A DNA stretch of 64,000 nt from Bacteroidota bacterium (GTDB lineage Bacteria; Bacteroidota; Bacteroidia; Bacteroidales; F082). The stretch covers positions 186,001-250,000 of the forward strand of contig JAERTD010000014.1 of NCBI GenBank assembly GCA_016845175.1, in the 5' to 3' direction. Shown here piece by piece: positions 37,357 to 45,582 of this stretch (position 1 is the first letter of the stretch; every line of letters begins with the position of its first letter). A model generated the notes under the pieces. The model searched no databases. It saw only the letters and a list, made by a program, of their open reading frames with translations, and was not told where the DNA came from. The position numbers were made by a program, and so were the translations under genes.

Positions 37357-38013
37357 CTAATCGAGTCCCGTAATATTATTCTTAATGGCAAACTTGACCA
37401 GATCAACCGTGGTTTTCAGGTTGATTTTCTTCATGATATTATTTTTATGAGTCTCCACCGTTCTGACACTAATAAACAATTGGAATGCAATGTCTCGGTT
37501 CGACATACCTTCAGCGAATAGCTTCAATACTTCCATCTCGCGTGCAGAAAGCTCTTTTTGTCGGTTCTCCTTTTCCTGCTTATCAATGTCCTGGTCAGTT
37601 AAATAGCTGTTGAGTAAGATATTGGTAATGGTTTTTGCGTAAAACTCATAACCATTGCGTAAGGTATAAATCGCTTCAAGGATTTCTGAGCGGTTGGTAT
37701 CAGGACCCAAGTGCCCTTTGATGCCTGCCTTGATGATTTGAAGGATGAATTTTTCATCCCTAAACATAGATAATACCAATACTTTTATCTTCGGGTAACG
37801 CTGCATCAGTAGTTTGATGTCGCTTACATTATGGCTATCTGGACTGTAAAAGACGGCTATCACTACATGGATAAGTTCCTTTGATAGCAATTCGCTCAGG
37901 TCAGCGATGCTCCTGTTGCAACATTTTATTTCAATGTCATCAGCATCTTTTAAAAGCGATTCCATTGCGTCACATACAACCGGGTGTTGGTCTACCAGGG
38001 CTACCTTTATCAT
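37357..38013 (-). CDS. NarL/LuxR-type response regulator with a degenerate receiver
   Basis: A 218-residue protein. The C-terminal LuxR HTH is intact: LSAREMEVLKLFAEGMSNRD...RTVETHKNNIMKKINL (about 150-205). The receiver starts IKVALVDQHPVV but lacks key residues: where the phosphorylated Asp of '-D-x-x-MP' should be, the sequence is VVIAVFYSP, and the conserved Lys after 'G-x-x-G-Y-L' is missing (GIKGHLGPD). It is therefore probably not controlled by ordinary Asp phosphorylation. The start is taken at the Met of MIKVALV; the upstream 18 codons are non-homologous. It is divergent from the receiver/PPDK gene, which it could regulate. Confidence 0.82.
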   Translation of the reverse strand: MIKVALVDQHPVVCDAMESLLKDADDIEIKCCNRSIADLSELLSKELIHVVIAVFYSPDSHNVSDIKLLMQRYPKIKVLVLSMFRDEKFILQIIKAGIKGHLGPDTNRSEILEAIYTLRNGYEFYAKTITNILLNSYLTDQDIDKQEKENRQKELSAREMEVLKLFAEGMSNRDIAFQLFISVRTVETHKNNIMKKINLKTTVDLVKFAIKNNITGLD

Positions 38014-38236
38014 ATTCCAATATCTGGGATAGATTTTTGTTGATGCGAAAATACAAAATGCATGCAAACCTCAAACTTTAGTATGCTTAAATGCAGTGGA
38101 GCTTTATTTGCTATACCAGCTGTTGATATTGTGGATACTGAGGACACTATGCATACTGTGGCTGCTAAAGATATTCTGCTTGCTATGGTGATCTATTAAA
38201 AGAGGCTAACCAACAATTATTTAGCCAACCCTTATG

Positions 38237-38280
38237 CCCCTATATTCCCCTATATCTCTTATACTTCCAAACCCCTATAC
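38237..38280. repeat. Short direct repeats CCCCTATAY
   Basis: CCCCTATAT occurs twice with a 1-base gap (38237-38245, 38247-38255), and CCCCTATAC follows at 38272. The start-to-start spacings are 10 and 25 bases. They lie between divergent genes and could be regulator binding sites; low complexity is the alternative. Confidence 0.35.
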
Positions 38281-38391
38281 CTTTAACCTTATTACATTTA
38301 TTGCCTGCTACACCACAAGCCATATACCCCTAGTGAACATTGGAAGACCAAAAGAGGGGCAGTACTTAGTTTATCTTCTCGTATTTCAATG

Positions 38392-38399
38392 TAACTTTG
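38392..38399 (+). promoter_or_regulatory. Bacteroidota -7 element for the receiver/PPDK gene
   Basis: TAACTTTG matches TAnnTTTG, 20 bases before the ATG at 38419. Confidence 0.45.
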
Positions 38400-38418
38400 T
38401 TGGAAATATTCAAGAAGT

Positions 38419-41400
38419 ATGGCAGTGAATCAATCCCGAAAATACCTGAACCAACTGGAGCTTATCAATAATATTTCTGATCTGACCAAGCAAAACAAAG
38501 GAATCGATGAGACCTTGCGTCAGATTGTTGATTCATTGCCTGAACTTAAAACAGCATCTACTTCATTATTTATTCGCATCATTTTCAATAAAACAGAATA
38601 TAAAACCAAAGGCTTTGATGACGCCAATAATGGACAGGAAAGAAATTTTGTAACCACCAAAGGCAACCTGGGTTCCCTTCAGATATATACCAGGGTCAAT
38701 AAACCAGTTGACGATATAAAACTAAAGGATGAACAGAAGAATTTCCTGAGCAGTTTTGAAAACATCCTGTTGCGTTATTTAAATGCCATCGAACGAAAAG
38801 AGCATAAAAAACCCACCATTCCCGAGAACAATGGAGAGCGCTTTCATGGAACCATTAGCGATGAATTCCTGCAGAAATTCTTAAATATAAATACCTATAA
38901 CCGAGATGTATATCATGATCTAATGCCCTTCAAGGTAAAGGAAATCCTTCTGATATCAAGCCTGTATGATGCGTATGCCATTGAGAAAGAAGGCCGTTTT
39001 TCAGAGCATATGTTGGGGCAGTATGGTCAGTTAAACCTGACTACTTTTCCTCGTATTACCGGAGCTTCAACCGCCCAACATGTATTTGAATTGCTTGGAG
39101 AAAGACACTTTGATCTGGTAATTTATATGGTGGGTGTGGAAAAACAACAACCCCTTACAGTAGGCAAAAAAATCAAAGCGAAGTACCCCTATCTGCCCAT
39201 ATTTCTTCTCCTGAATAACAGGACCGATGCCTCTTTTTATATTGATCAGACACCCAAAATCCCCTTTATCGATAAGGTTTTTACCTGGAATGGCGATGCC
39301 AATATCTTTTTTGCGATGATTAAATTACTGGAGGATAAGATCAATGCTGAAAATGATACGAAAAAGGGACAGGTACGCATGGTTTTGGTGGTGGAAGATA
39401 CTCCTGCATACTATACCCGATACCTTTCCTTCCTGTACAGGGTTGTGATGGAGCAGACCAAAAGAATTATCGATGATGTGGGCTCTGATGAGCTTTACAA
39501 GGTGCTTAGAATGAGGGCCAGGCCGAAAATACTGCATGCCTCTAGTTTCGAAGAAGCTACCAAAATATTTAAGAAGTATCGTGATTATATGCTGTGTTTA
39601 ATTACCGATGTAAAGTTTCCCAGAAAAGGGAAAATCGATGAAAATGCAGGACTAAAATTGCTGGATTTGGTGCAGTCTGAAATAAAAAATTTACCAACCA
39701 TACTTCAATCTGCGGATTCCTCCTTCTCTGCGGTGGCTGAAAAATATGATTCATTATTTATCCATAAGCAATCGGAGACTTTATATCAGGATATACACCA
39801 CTTTATCACCAACTATCTGGGCTTTGGTGATTTTGTATTTAAAGATGCTGATGAAAAAACCATCAGTACGGCATCCAATTTAAGAGCATTTGAAAAGCAA
39901 CTAAAACTAATTCCTGACTCGTCTCTTGTATTTCATGCCAGCAGGGATCATTTGTCCATGTGGCTGATGGCCAGAGGAGAAATTCGTGCAGCCAGTGTGC
40001 TCAACCCTAAAAAGGTGAGCGATTTCAGCAATACGGATGAGCTTCGCCATACCATTCTGGCTTTAATAAAGGAACATCGTAACGAGCAGGATTCTGGAAA
40101 TATCCTGCCATTTTCTGAAAGTCAGGAGATTCAGGAAGATAATATCTACACCCTGGCCGATGGGTCCCTTGGAGGTAAGGGAAGGGGTTTGGCATTTATC
40201 AATGCCTTAATTAATAAATATGATTTTGATCGCTTTCTTCCGGACATAAAGGTTCGAACACCTAAAACTTTTGTGGTTGGCGTTCAGGAGTTTGAACATT
40301 TTGTAAAAATCAATGAACTTGCAGACCTTGTTTTAGAAGCTGATTATAAAAAAATAAGGAAGGTTTTTTTCGAAAGCACCTTGTCCGAATCACTAAAACA
40401 GCGCTTAACTGCATTGCTGAACATTATCAACAGGCCCATTGCAGTGCGCTCATCAGGCTTGTTTGAGGATTCTCTTACCCAGCCCTTTGCTGGCATATTT
40501 GAGACCTATTTGCTGCCTAACAATCATCCCGATCCGGTCAAAAGACTGGAACAGGTTTGTGGTGCCATTAAACTGGTGTTTGCATCTGTGTTTTCCAATA
40601 CAGCCAAGGGCTATGTAAAAGCCATCGATTACAAACTGGAAGAGGAGAAAATGGCCGTAATCATTCAGGAAGTGGTTGGTAATCAATTTGACAATTTGTT
40701 TTACCCACATATCAGTGGTGTAGCACAATCCTATAATTTTTATCCATTTGCTCATATGAAACCTGAGGAAGGATATGGAGTTGCCGCTGTTGGACTTGGA
40801 AAGTACGTGGTAGAAGGTAACCGGGCTTATCGCTTTTCTCCCAAATATCCTGGTACAGAAATCAATTCTCCAAAAGACCAGTTTAGAAACTCTCAGGTGG
40901 AGTTCTATGGGGTGGCCATGGATAAGAAAGATATCGACCTCTTGGAAGGAGAATTTGCCGGTTTGCGGACTGAAGAAATCTCTACCGCCGAGCGACATGG
41001 AGCATTGAAGCATTGTGCCTCTGTGTACAATCCTGACAGCCGAAGTATTTTCCCTGGATTGGCTAAAGCAGGCCCACGTATTGTAAACTTTGCCAACGTA
41101 TTACGTTACAACTATATACCTCTGGCCAAAACCATTGACCTGGTGCTGGCATTGGGAAGGGATGCCATGGGCACAGCAGTGGAGATTGAATATGCTGTTG
41201 ATCTGAACAAGGATAAGGATGGTAAGGCTTCTTTCTATATTCTTCAGATTAAACCCCTGATTGCAGAGGTGAAGGACTGCAAAATTGATATGAAAAAGGT
41301 TGATGACTCGAGCTTGATCCTTTACTCAGAAAAAGGTATGGGTAACGGACATCTGGATCATATGACCGACTTAATTTATGTGGATACTGCTGTTTTCGAC

Positions 41401-41814
41401 AAATCGAAAACGGTTGAGATGGCCCATGAGATAGAGCAACTCAACAATTTAATGCAACAGGAAAAAAGACAATATGTGTTGATTGGACCAGGCAGATGGG
41501 GTACCAGAGATCCATGGATCGGTATTCCTGTCAAATGGCATCAGATTTCCAATGCAAAAGTGATTGTGGAAACCAGTCTGGATGAATTCCCATTGGATGC
41601 ATCATCCGGCTCCCATTTCTTCCATAATGTGACCACCATGAATGTCGGATATTTTACGGTTCAACCCGAAATGTCCAGAGCCTTTATACAATATGATGTT
41701 TTTGAGAAACAGGAATTAATTCGGAAAGGAAAATATTTCCGACACATCCGTTTTGAAAAACCCTTCCATGTGAAAATGGATGGCAAACAACGCCTGTATA
41801 TTATTCATAGTTAA
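38419..41814 (+). CDS. Receiver-like/receiver/PPDK-type ATP-grasp fusion protein
   Basis: An 1131-residue cytoplasmic protein. Residues about 1-145 look like a GAF-type sensor; about 170-310 a receiver-like fold without an obvious phospho-Asp (LVIYMVGVEKQQP); about 315-470 a true-looking receiver (VLVVEDTPAYY acidic pair and CLITDVKFPRKG with the Asp). From about 590 comes the ATP-binding half of PEP synthase/PPDK: DGSLGGKGRGLAFINALI, RTPKTFVVG, RPIAVRSSGLFEDS and QPFAGIFETY. The C-terminus has LIGPGRWGTRDPWIGIPVKW and SGSHFFHNVTTMNVGYF. The phosphohistidine swivel domain (TSHxA) and the PEP-binding barrel are both absent, so this is not PEP synthase. A truncated paralogue lies at 61957. Probable signalling or regulatory phosphotransferase; function unknown. 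Confidence 0.75.
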   Translation: MAVNQSRKYLNQLELINNISDLTKQNKGIDETLRQIVDSLPELKTASTSLFIRIIFNKTEYKTKGFDDANNGQERNFVTTKGNLGSLQIYTRVNKPVDDIKLKDEQKNFLSSFENILLRYLNAIERKEHKKPTIPENNGERFHGTISDEFLQKFLNINTYNRDVYHDLMPFKVKEILLISSLYDAYAIEKEGRFSEHMLGQYGQLNLTTFPRITGASTAQHVFELLGERHFDLVIYMVGVEKQQPLTVGKKIKAKYPYLPIFLLLNNRTDASFYIDQTPKIPFIDKVFTWNGDANIFFAMIKLLEDKINAENDTKKGQVRMVLVVEDTPAYYTRYLSFLYRVVMEQTKRIIDDVGSDELYKVLRMRARPKILHASSFEEATKIFKKYRDYMLCLITDVKFPRKGKIDENAGLKLLDLVQSEIKNLPTILQSADSSFSAVAEKYDSLFIHKQSETLYQDIHHFITNYLGFGDFVFKDADEKTISTASNLRAFEKQLKLIPDSSLVFHASRDHLSMWLMARGEIRAASVLNPKKVSDFSNTDELRHTILALIKEHRNEQDSGNILPFSESQEIQEDNIYTLADGSLGGKGRGLAFINALINKYDFDRFLPDIKVRTPKTFVVGVQEFEHFVKINELADLVLEADYKKIRKVFFESTLSESLKQRLTALLNIINRPIAVRSSGLFEDSLTQPFAGIFETYLLPNNHPDPVKRLEQVCGAIKLVFASVFSNTAKGYVKAIDYKLEEEKMAVIIQEVVGNQFDNLFYPHISGVAQSYNFYPFAHMKPEEGYGVAAVGLGKYVVEGNRAYRFSPKYPGTEINSPKDQFRNSQVEFYGVAMDKKDIDLLEGEFAGLRTEEISTAERHGALKHCASVYNPDSRSIFPGLAKAGPRIVNFANVLRYNYIPLAKTIDLVLALGRDAMGTAVEIEYAVDLNKDKDGKASFYILQIKPLIAEVKDCKIDMKKVDDSSLILYSEKGMGNGHLDHMTDLIYVDTAVFDKSKTVEMAHEIEQLNNLMQQEKRQYVLIGPGRWGTRDPWIGIPVKWHQISNAKVIVETSLDEFPLDASSGSHFFHNVTTMNVGYFTVQPEMSRAFIQYDVFEKQELIRKGKYFRHIRFEKPFHVKMDGKQRLYIIHS

Positions 41815-42167
41815 TAGTCAATCTCACAAAAGCTGTTCGGGATTTATAATCCCGACCAAGTATTCTGTGGATTTTCAATCCACCGCTCTATTGTTGTAAA
41901 CTTGACAAAGATTATCCCAAAAACACCCTCCAATTTAGAAATGCTGATACCCACCTCACTGCCTCAGAATGAGAGCAAAAAAGCCCCGTAGTTACAGGCG
42001 AAACTGAACATATGCAATAGAATCAATATAAATTGAAACTCTAATCTATTGATTTTCTGATTGTAGTATAAACGGCTTATTCCTAATCCATTAGACGAGG
42101 CTTATTTTCCTAATTTTATGGTCAATATTTCAATATTTCTTTGTTACTATATTAATCCTGAGTTAAT
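41815..42167. other. Intergenic region with second paired-hairpin element
   Basis: This 353-base gap lies between the receiver/PPDK gene and nfnA. It holds the paired hairpins at 41837-41883. No strong -7 match was found upstream of nfnA; the region is AT-rich in its last 100 bases and no short gene was recognised. Confidence 0.5.
41837..41883. repeat. Paired hairpin element, copy 2
   Basis: TCGGGATT (41837-41844) / AATCCCGA (41848-41855), loop TAT, and then GTGGATT (41867-41873) / AATCCAC (41877-41883), loop TTC. Both stems are perfect, with 11 bases between them. It has the same plan as the element at 1227-1271. There is no poly-T tail, so it is not a simple terminator. Confidence 0.55.
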
Positions 42168-42998
42168 ATGAATAAAATACTTGAGAAGGAGTTTTTTTCT
42201 AAAAACGTGGTTCAGATTGTTTTAGAAGCTCCAGAAATTGCAAAATCCCGTAAACCGGGCCATTTTGTTATCATAAAAATGGGCAAAAAAGGCGAACGCA
42301 TACCATTAACCATAGCCTCAGCAGATGCAGCAAAAGGAACCATTACACTGGTGGTCCAAAAGGTTGGGGTTACCTCTGCGAAGCTGGCTGAACTGGAAGT
42401 TGGCGACAGCATCACAGATGTGGTGGGTCCCCTGGGAGAGGCCACACATATCGAGAATGTAGGAACCGTATTATGTGCTGGAGGTGGTGTAGGCGTTGCT
42501 CCCCTCTTACCCATCGTCGAAGGCTTTAAAAAGGCTGGAAACCGTGTGGTGACCATATTAGCGGCAAGAACCAAAGATCTGGTAATCCTAGAAGAACAAA
42601 TGCGAGCCTTCTCTGACGAAGTTATTGTAATGACCGATGATGGGTCCTATGGTAAAAAGGGTTTGGTAACTGCAGGCATGGAAGAAGTTATCGATCGAGA
42701 AAAAGTGAATCTATCAGTAGTGATCGGCCCTGCTGTTATGATGAAGTTTGCTGCTTTAACCACAAAAAAATACAATATTGAAACTTATGCCAGCCTCAAC
42801 ACCATTATGGTAGATGGAACCGGAATGTGTGGCGCTTGTAGAGTTAGTGTGGGTGGCAAAACTAAATTTGTCTGTGTGGACGGTCCTGAATTTGATGCCC
42901 ATAAAGTGGATTTTGATGAGATGCTATCACGCTTGGGAGCATACAAAGACCAGGAGTTGAAGGATTATGAGAATTTTTTAAAACTACAAACAGCTTAA
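42168..42998 (+). CDS. nfnA: NADH-dependent reduced ferredoxin:NADP+ oxidoreductase, subunit A
   Basis: A 276-residue flavoprotein of the ferredoxin-NADP reductase fold: FAD-binding RIPLTIASADAAKGTITLVV, NAD-binding LCAGGGVGVAPLLPIVEGF, and a C-terminal [2Fe-2S] motif with Cys221, Cys224 and Cys236 (DGTGMCGACRVSV...FVCVDGPEFDAHKVDF). The NfnA family uses three Cys and one Asp for this cluster, consistent with the three cysteines here. nfnB begins 3 bases later. NfnAB couples reversible electron bifurcation between NADPH, NAD+ and ferredoxin in the cytoplasm of fermenting bacteria. Confidence 0.92.
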   Translation: MNKILEKEFFSKNVVQIVLEAPEIAKSRKPGHFVIIKMGKKGERIPLTIASADAAKGTITLVVQKVGVTSAKLAELEVGDSITDVVGPLGEATHIENVGTVLCAGGGVGVAPLLPIVEGFKKAGNRVVTILAARTKDLVILEEQMRAFSDEVIVMTDDGSYGKKGLVTAGMEEVIDREKVNLSVVIGPAVMMKFAALTTKKYNIETYASLNTIMVDGTGMCGACRVSVGGKTKFVCVDGPEFDAHKVDFDEMLSRLGAYKDQELKDYENFLKLQTA

Positions 42999-43001
42999 AC
43001 C

Positions 43002-44489
43002 ATGGAAGACATAGTAGCATATTTAAAAGCTGAAAGAGGACAGGATTGGAGAGCTGATCTCAGAAAGTCCATGAAAGCCAAGGAGCGCACCTCGAAGCTT
43101 CGTGTAAAAATGCCCGAGGAGGATCCTAATACAAGAAACACCAATAATGTAGAAGTAAACACCGGTTTATCAGTAGAACAAGCTGTTCTGGAAGCCCAGC
43201 GTTGTTTGGATTGTCCTGATCCAACTTGTATGCAGGGCTGTCCGGTGGGAATTAATATTCCGAAATTCATTAAAAAAATCGAAACTGAAGATTTCCTTGG
43301 TGCAGCATCTGTACTCAAAGAAACCAATGGTTTACCAGCGGTTTGTGGTCGTGTTTGCCCACAAGAGAAACAATGTGAATCCACATGTTTCTATACTGTT
43401 AAAATGAAGAAGATTCCAGTGGCCATAGGTTATTTGGAACGTTTTGCAGCAGACTTTGAAAGAGATAGTGGTCAAATGGCCATCCCTGAAACTGGAGATT
43501 CCAATAAAATAAAAGTTGGTATTGTGGGTTCTGGTCCCGCCGGACTGGCTGCAGCAGGAGATTTGGCAAAATTTGGTTATGACGTTACTGTATTTGAGGC
43601 CCTCCACGAAATTGGAGGAGTATTGAAGTATGGTATTCCTGAATTCAGGTTGCCCAACGATATAGTAGATGTGGAAATTAACAACCTGAAAAAGATGGGT
43701 GTTAATTTCAGAATTAACTTCATCGTAGGTAAGACAGCTTCTTTTGATGATTTGAAAGCGGATGGTTATCAGGCATTCTTTGTAGGTAGTGGAGCTGGTT
43801 TGCCTCGTTTTATGAATATCCCGGGAGAAAACTACAATGGCATATTTAGTTCCAATGAATACCTGACACGTGTGAACCTGATGAATGCCGCGGATCCGGA
43901 ATATGATACCCCTGTAATCAGTGGGAAAAACGTTGCGGTTATCGGTGGTGGAAACACAGCCATGGATTCAGTAAGAACCGCCAAAAGACTGGGCGCCGAA
44001 AGATCCATGATCATTTACCGGAGATCGGAAGCGGAGATGCCTGCCCGGGTGGAGGAAGTTATTCATGCCAAAGAAGAGGGTATCGAATTCATGAACCTTC
44101 ACAATCCATTGGAATACTATGCTGATGAAAATGGACGGGTCAACAGCATGAAGATCCAAAAAATGGAATTGGGTGAACCCGATGCTTCCGGACGTAGAAG
44201 GCCGGTTCCCATTCCAGGATCTGAGTTTATCGTAGACGTGGATACTGTGGTAGTGAGTGTTGGCGTATCTCCAAACCCTCTGATTCCGGCATCCATGCCC
44301 GATCTGGAAGTGACGGATTGGGGAACCATAGTAGTGGATAAAGACAGTATGCAATCATCCATACCTGAACTGTTTGCCGGTGGTGATATCGTAAGAGGTG
44401 GAGCTACAGTAATTCTGGCAATGGGTGATGGCCGTAAGGCTGCCGCCGGTATGCATGCCTACATCCAGGAAAAAGTAAAAGCAAATTAA
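43002..44489 (+). CDS. nfnB: NADH-dependent reduced ferredoxin:NADP+ oxidoreductase, subunit B (GltD-like)
   Basis: A 495-residue GltD-type flavoprotein. The N-terminus carries two [4Fe-4S] sites, Cys68/71/76/80 (RCLDCPDPTCMQGCP) and Cys115/119/125/129. Then come the FAD Rossmann motif IVGSGPAGLAAAGDLA (175-190) and the NADPH Rossmann motif AVIGGGNTAMDSVRTAKRLG. The C-terminal GGDIVRGGATVILAMGDGRKAA closes the FAD site. The adjacent nfnA makes NfnAB, rather than glutamate synthase, the correct call; no gltB large subunit is present. The same GltD module reappears inside the fusion at 54642. Confidence 0.92.
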   Translation: MEDIVAYLKAERGQDWRADLRKSMKAKERTSKLRVKMPEEDPNTRNTNNVEVNTGLSVEQAVLEAQRCLDCPDPTCMQGCPVGINIPKFIKKIETEDFLGAASVLKETNGLPAVCGRVCPQEKQCESTCFYTVKMKKIPVAIGYLERFAADFERDSGQMAIPETGDSNKIKVGIVGSGPAGLAAAGDLAKFGYDVTVFEALHEIGGVLKYGIPEFRLPNDIVDVEINNLKKMGVNFRINFIVGKTASFDDLKADGYQAFFVGSGAGLPRFMNIPGENYNGIFSSNEYLTRVNLMNAADPEYDTPVISGKNVAVIGGGNTAMDSVRTAKRLGAERSMIIYRRSEAEMPARVEEVIHAKEEGIEFMNLHNPLEYYADENGRVNSMKIQKMELGEPDASGRRRPVPIPGSEFIVDVDTVVVSVGVSPNPLIPASMPDLEVTDWGTIVVDKDSMQSSIPELFAGGDIVRGGATVILAMGDGRKAAAGMHAYIQEKVKAN

Positions 44490-44531
44490 TAATCTCAATG
44501 AATACTTTATTTAAATCTAAATACCAATCCC

Positions 44532-45530
44532 ATGGCTGATTTAACCACGAAATATCTGGGCCTGACCCTTAAAAACCCTCTGGTTGTTGCGAGTTCTGGC
44601 TTAACCAATCAAGTTGATGATATTCTAAAGCTGGAGCAGAATGGTGCATCAGCGGTAGTCCTGAAGTCTATTTTCGAGGAGCAAATTTTACTTGAAGCTG
44701 ATCACCGCATTCGTAAAGCGGAGGCTGATGGCATGATCTATTCTGATTATTCAGAAACCCTGGACTATATTGATGAGCACATCAAGGAGAAAGAGCTTTC
44801 CTCATATATTGACCTGATTCAGGAAGTAAAATCTAAAGTTAGTATACCCGTCATCGCAAGTGTCAATTGTGTGACAGCTATGGAGTGGACAACCTTTGCC
44901 CGTCAGATCGAGAAAGCCGGCGCCGATGCTCTGGAGTTGAACATCTTTGTGATGCCTTTCAATTTTGATAAGGCTTGTAATGATAACGAGCAGATTTATT
45001 ATGATATCATCAGAACGGTTAAAAAGAAAACGGACATTCCTGTGGCGGTTAAAATCAGTCCCTATTTTGCCAACCTGGGTTCAGTAATCATGAATCTTGA
45101 GGAGCATGGTGCTGATGCAGTTGTTATGTTCAACCGCTTTTCAAGCCCTGATATAGACATCAATAACCTCAAGGTTACTGCTGCGGATGTGTTAAGTCAA
45201 CCCAATGAAATGGCCAATACGCTCAGATGGGTTGCCATTATGGGTAAACGTTTGAAAGCCGACATTGCCGCTTCTACTGGTATTCATGATGGAGAAGCCG
45301 TTATCAAACAACTACTGGCAGGAGCTACAGTCACGCAAATGGCATCTGCACTCTATAAAAATGGCCCGGAATATCTTATACAGGTGTTGAACTTCATTCA
45401 TGAATGGATGGAAGGTCGTGGTTATAATTATATCGATCAATTCCGTGGCAGATTAAGCCAATCAGTAACAGAACATCCTGAAATCTATGAACGCATGCAG
45501 TTTATGCGTTATTTCAGTGAAATAAAATAA
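44532..45530 (+). CDS. Dihydroorotate dehydrogenase-like flavoprotein
   Basis: A 332-residue TIM-barrel flavoprotein of the class 1 dihydroorotate dehydrogenase superfamily: LGLTLKNPLVVASSGLTNQ at the N-terminus, IPVIASVNCVTAMEW, ALELNIFVMP, IPVAVKISPYFANLG (FMN-binding Lys), and C-terminal DIAASTGIHDGEAVIKQLLAG (phosphate-binding Gly). It differs from PyrD in the active-site region: ELNI is followed by FVMPF rather than the expected Cys/Ser-containing loop. 'DHODH-like' is therefore safer than pyrD. Located 42 bases after nfnB, it may take electrons from the same redox pools. A hairpin terminator follows. Confidence 0.75.
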   Translation: MADLTTKYLGLTLKNPLVVASSGLTNQVDDILKLEQNGASAVVLKSIFEEQILLEADHRIRKAEADGMIYSDYSETLDYIDEHIKEKELSSYIDLIQEVKSKVSIPVIASVNCVTAMEWTTFARQIEKAGADALELNIFVMPFNFDKACNDNEQIYYDIIRTVKKKTDIPVAVKISPYFANLGSVIMNLEEHGADAVVMFNRFSSPDIDINNLKVTAADVLSQPNEMANTLRWVAIMGKRLKADIAASTGIHDGEAVIKQLLAGATVTQMASALYKNGPEYLIQVLNFIHEWMEGRGYNYIDQFRGRLSQSVTEHPEIYERMQFMRYFSEIK

Positions 45531-45549
45531 AGTGTAAACTTAGGAACAG

Positions 45550-45582
45550 AGCCCCATTTAAATAATTAAATGGGGCTTTTTT
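45550..45582 (+). terminator. Rho-independent terminator after the DHODH-like gene
   Basis: AGCCCCATTTAA (45550-45561) pairs with TTAAATGGGGCT (45566-45577) around a 4-base loop and is followed by six Ts. It overlaps the 3' end of the opposing gene by two bases. Confidence 0.85.

Larger units (their letters stand above)
38014..38418. other. Divergent intergenic region with CCCCTATAY repeats
   Basis: This 405-base gap separates the receiver-degenerate regulator from the receiver/PPDK gene. It contains three copies of CCCCTATAY at 38237-38245, 38247-38255 and 38272-38280, and a -7 element at 38392-38399. No gene-like frame was seen. Confidence 0.5.

Noticed and set aside
40453-41013. Long antisense frame (186 codons) inside the receiver/PPDK gene
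   Set aside because: It lies wholly within a conserved coding region, has no recognisable motifs and reads as the reverse complement of that gene. The same holds for the antisense frames at 54112-54642 and 62311-62805.
38419-41814. Phosphoenolpyruvate synthase
   Set aside because: Only the ATP-binding half is present; the phosphohistidine domain and the PEP/pyruvate barrel are absent, and two receiver-like domains are fused at the N-terminal side.
43002-44489. Glutamate synthase small subunit (gltD)
   Set aside because: The adjacent nfnA and the absence of gltB point to NfnAB.
44532-45530. pyrD, dihydroorotate dehydrogenase of pyrimidine synthesis
   Set aside because: The barrel and FMN motifs fit the superfamily, but the active-site loop after ELNI lacks the expected catalytic base residue, so only 'DHODH-like' is supported.
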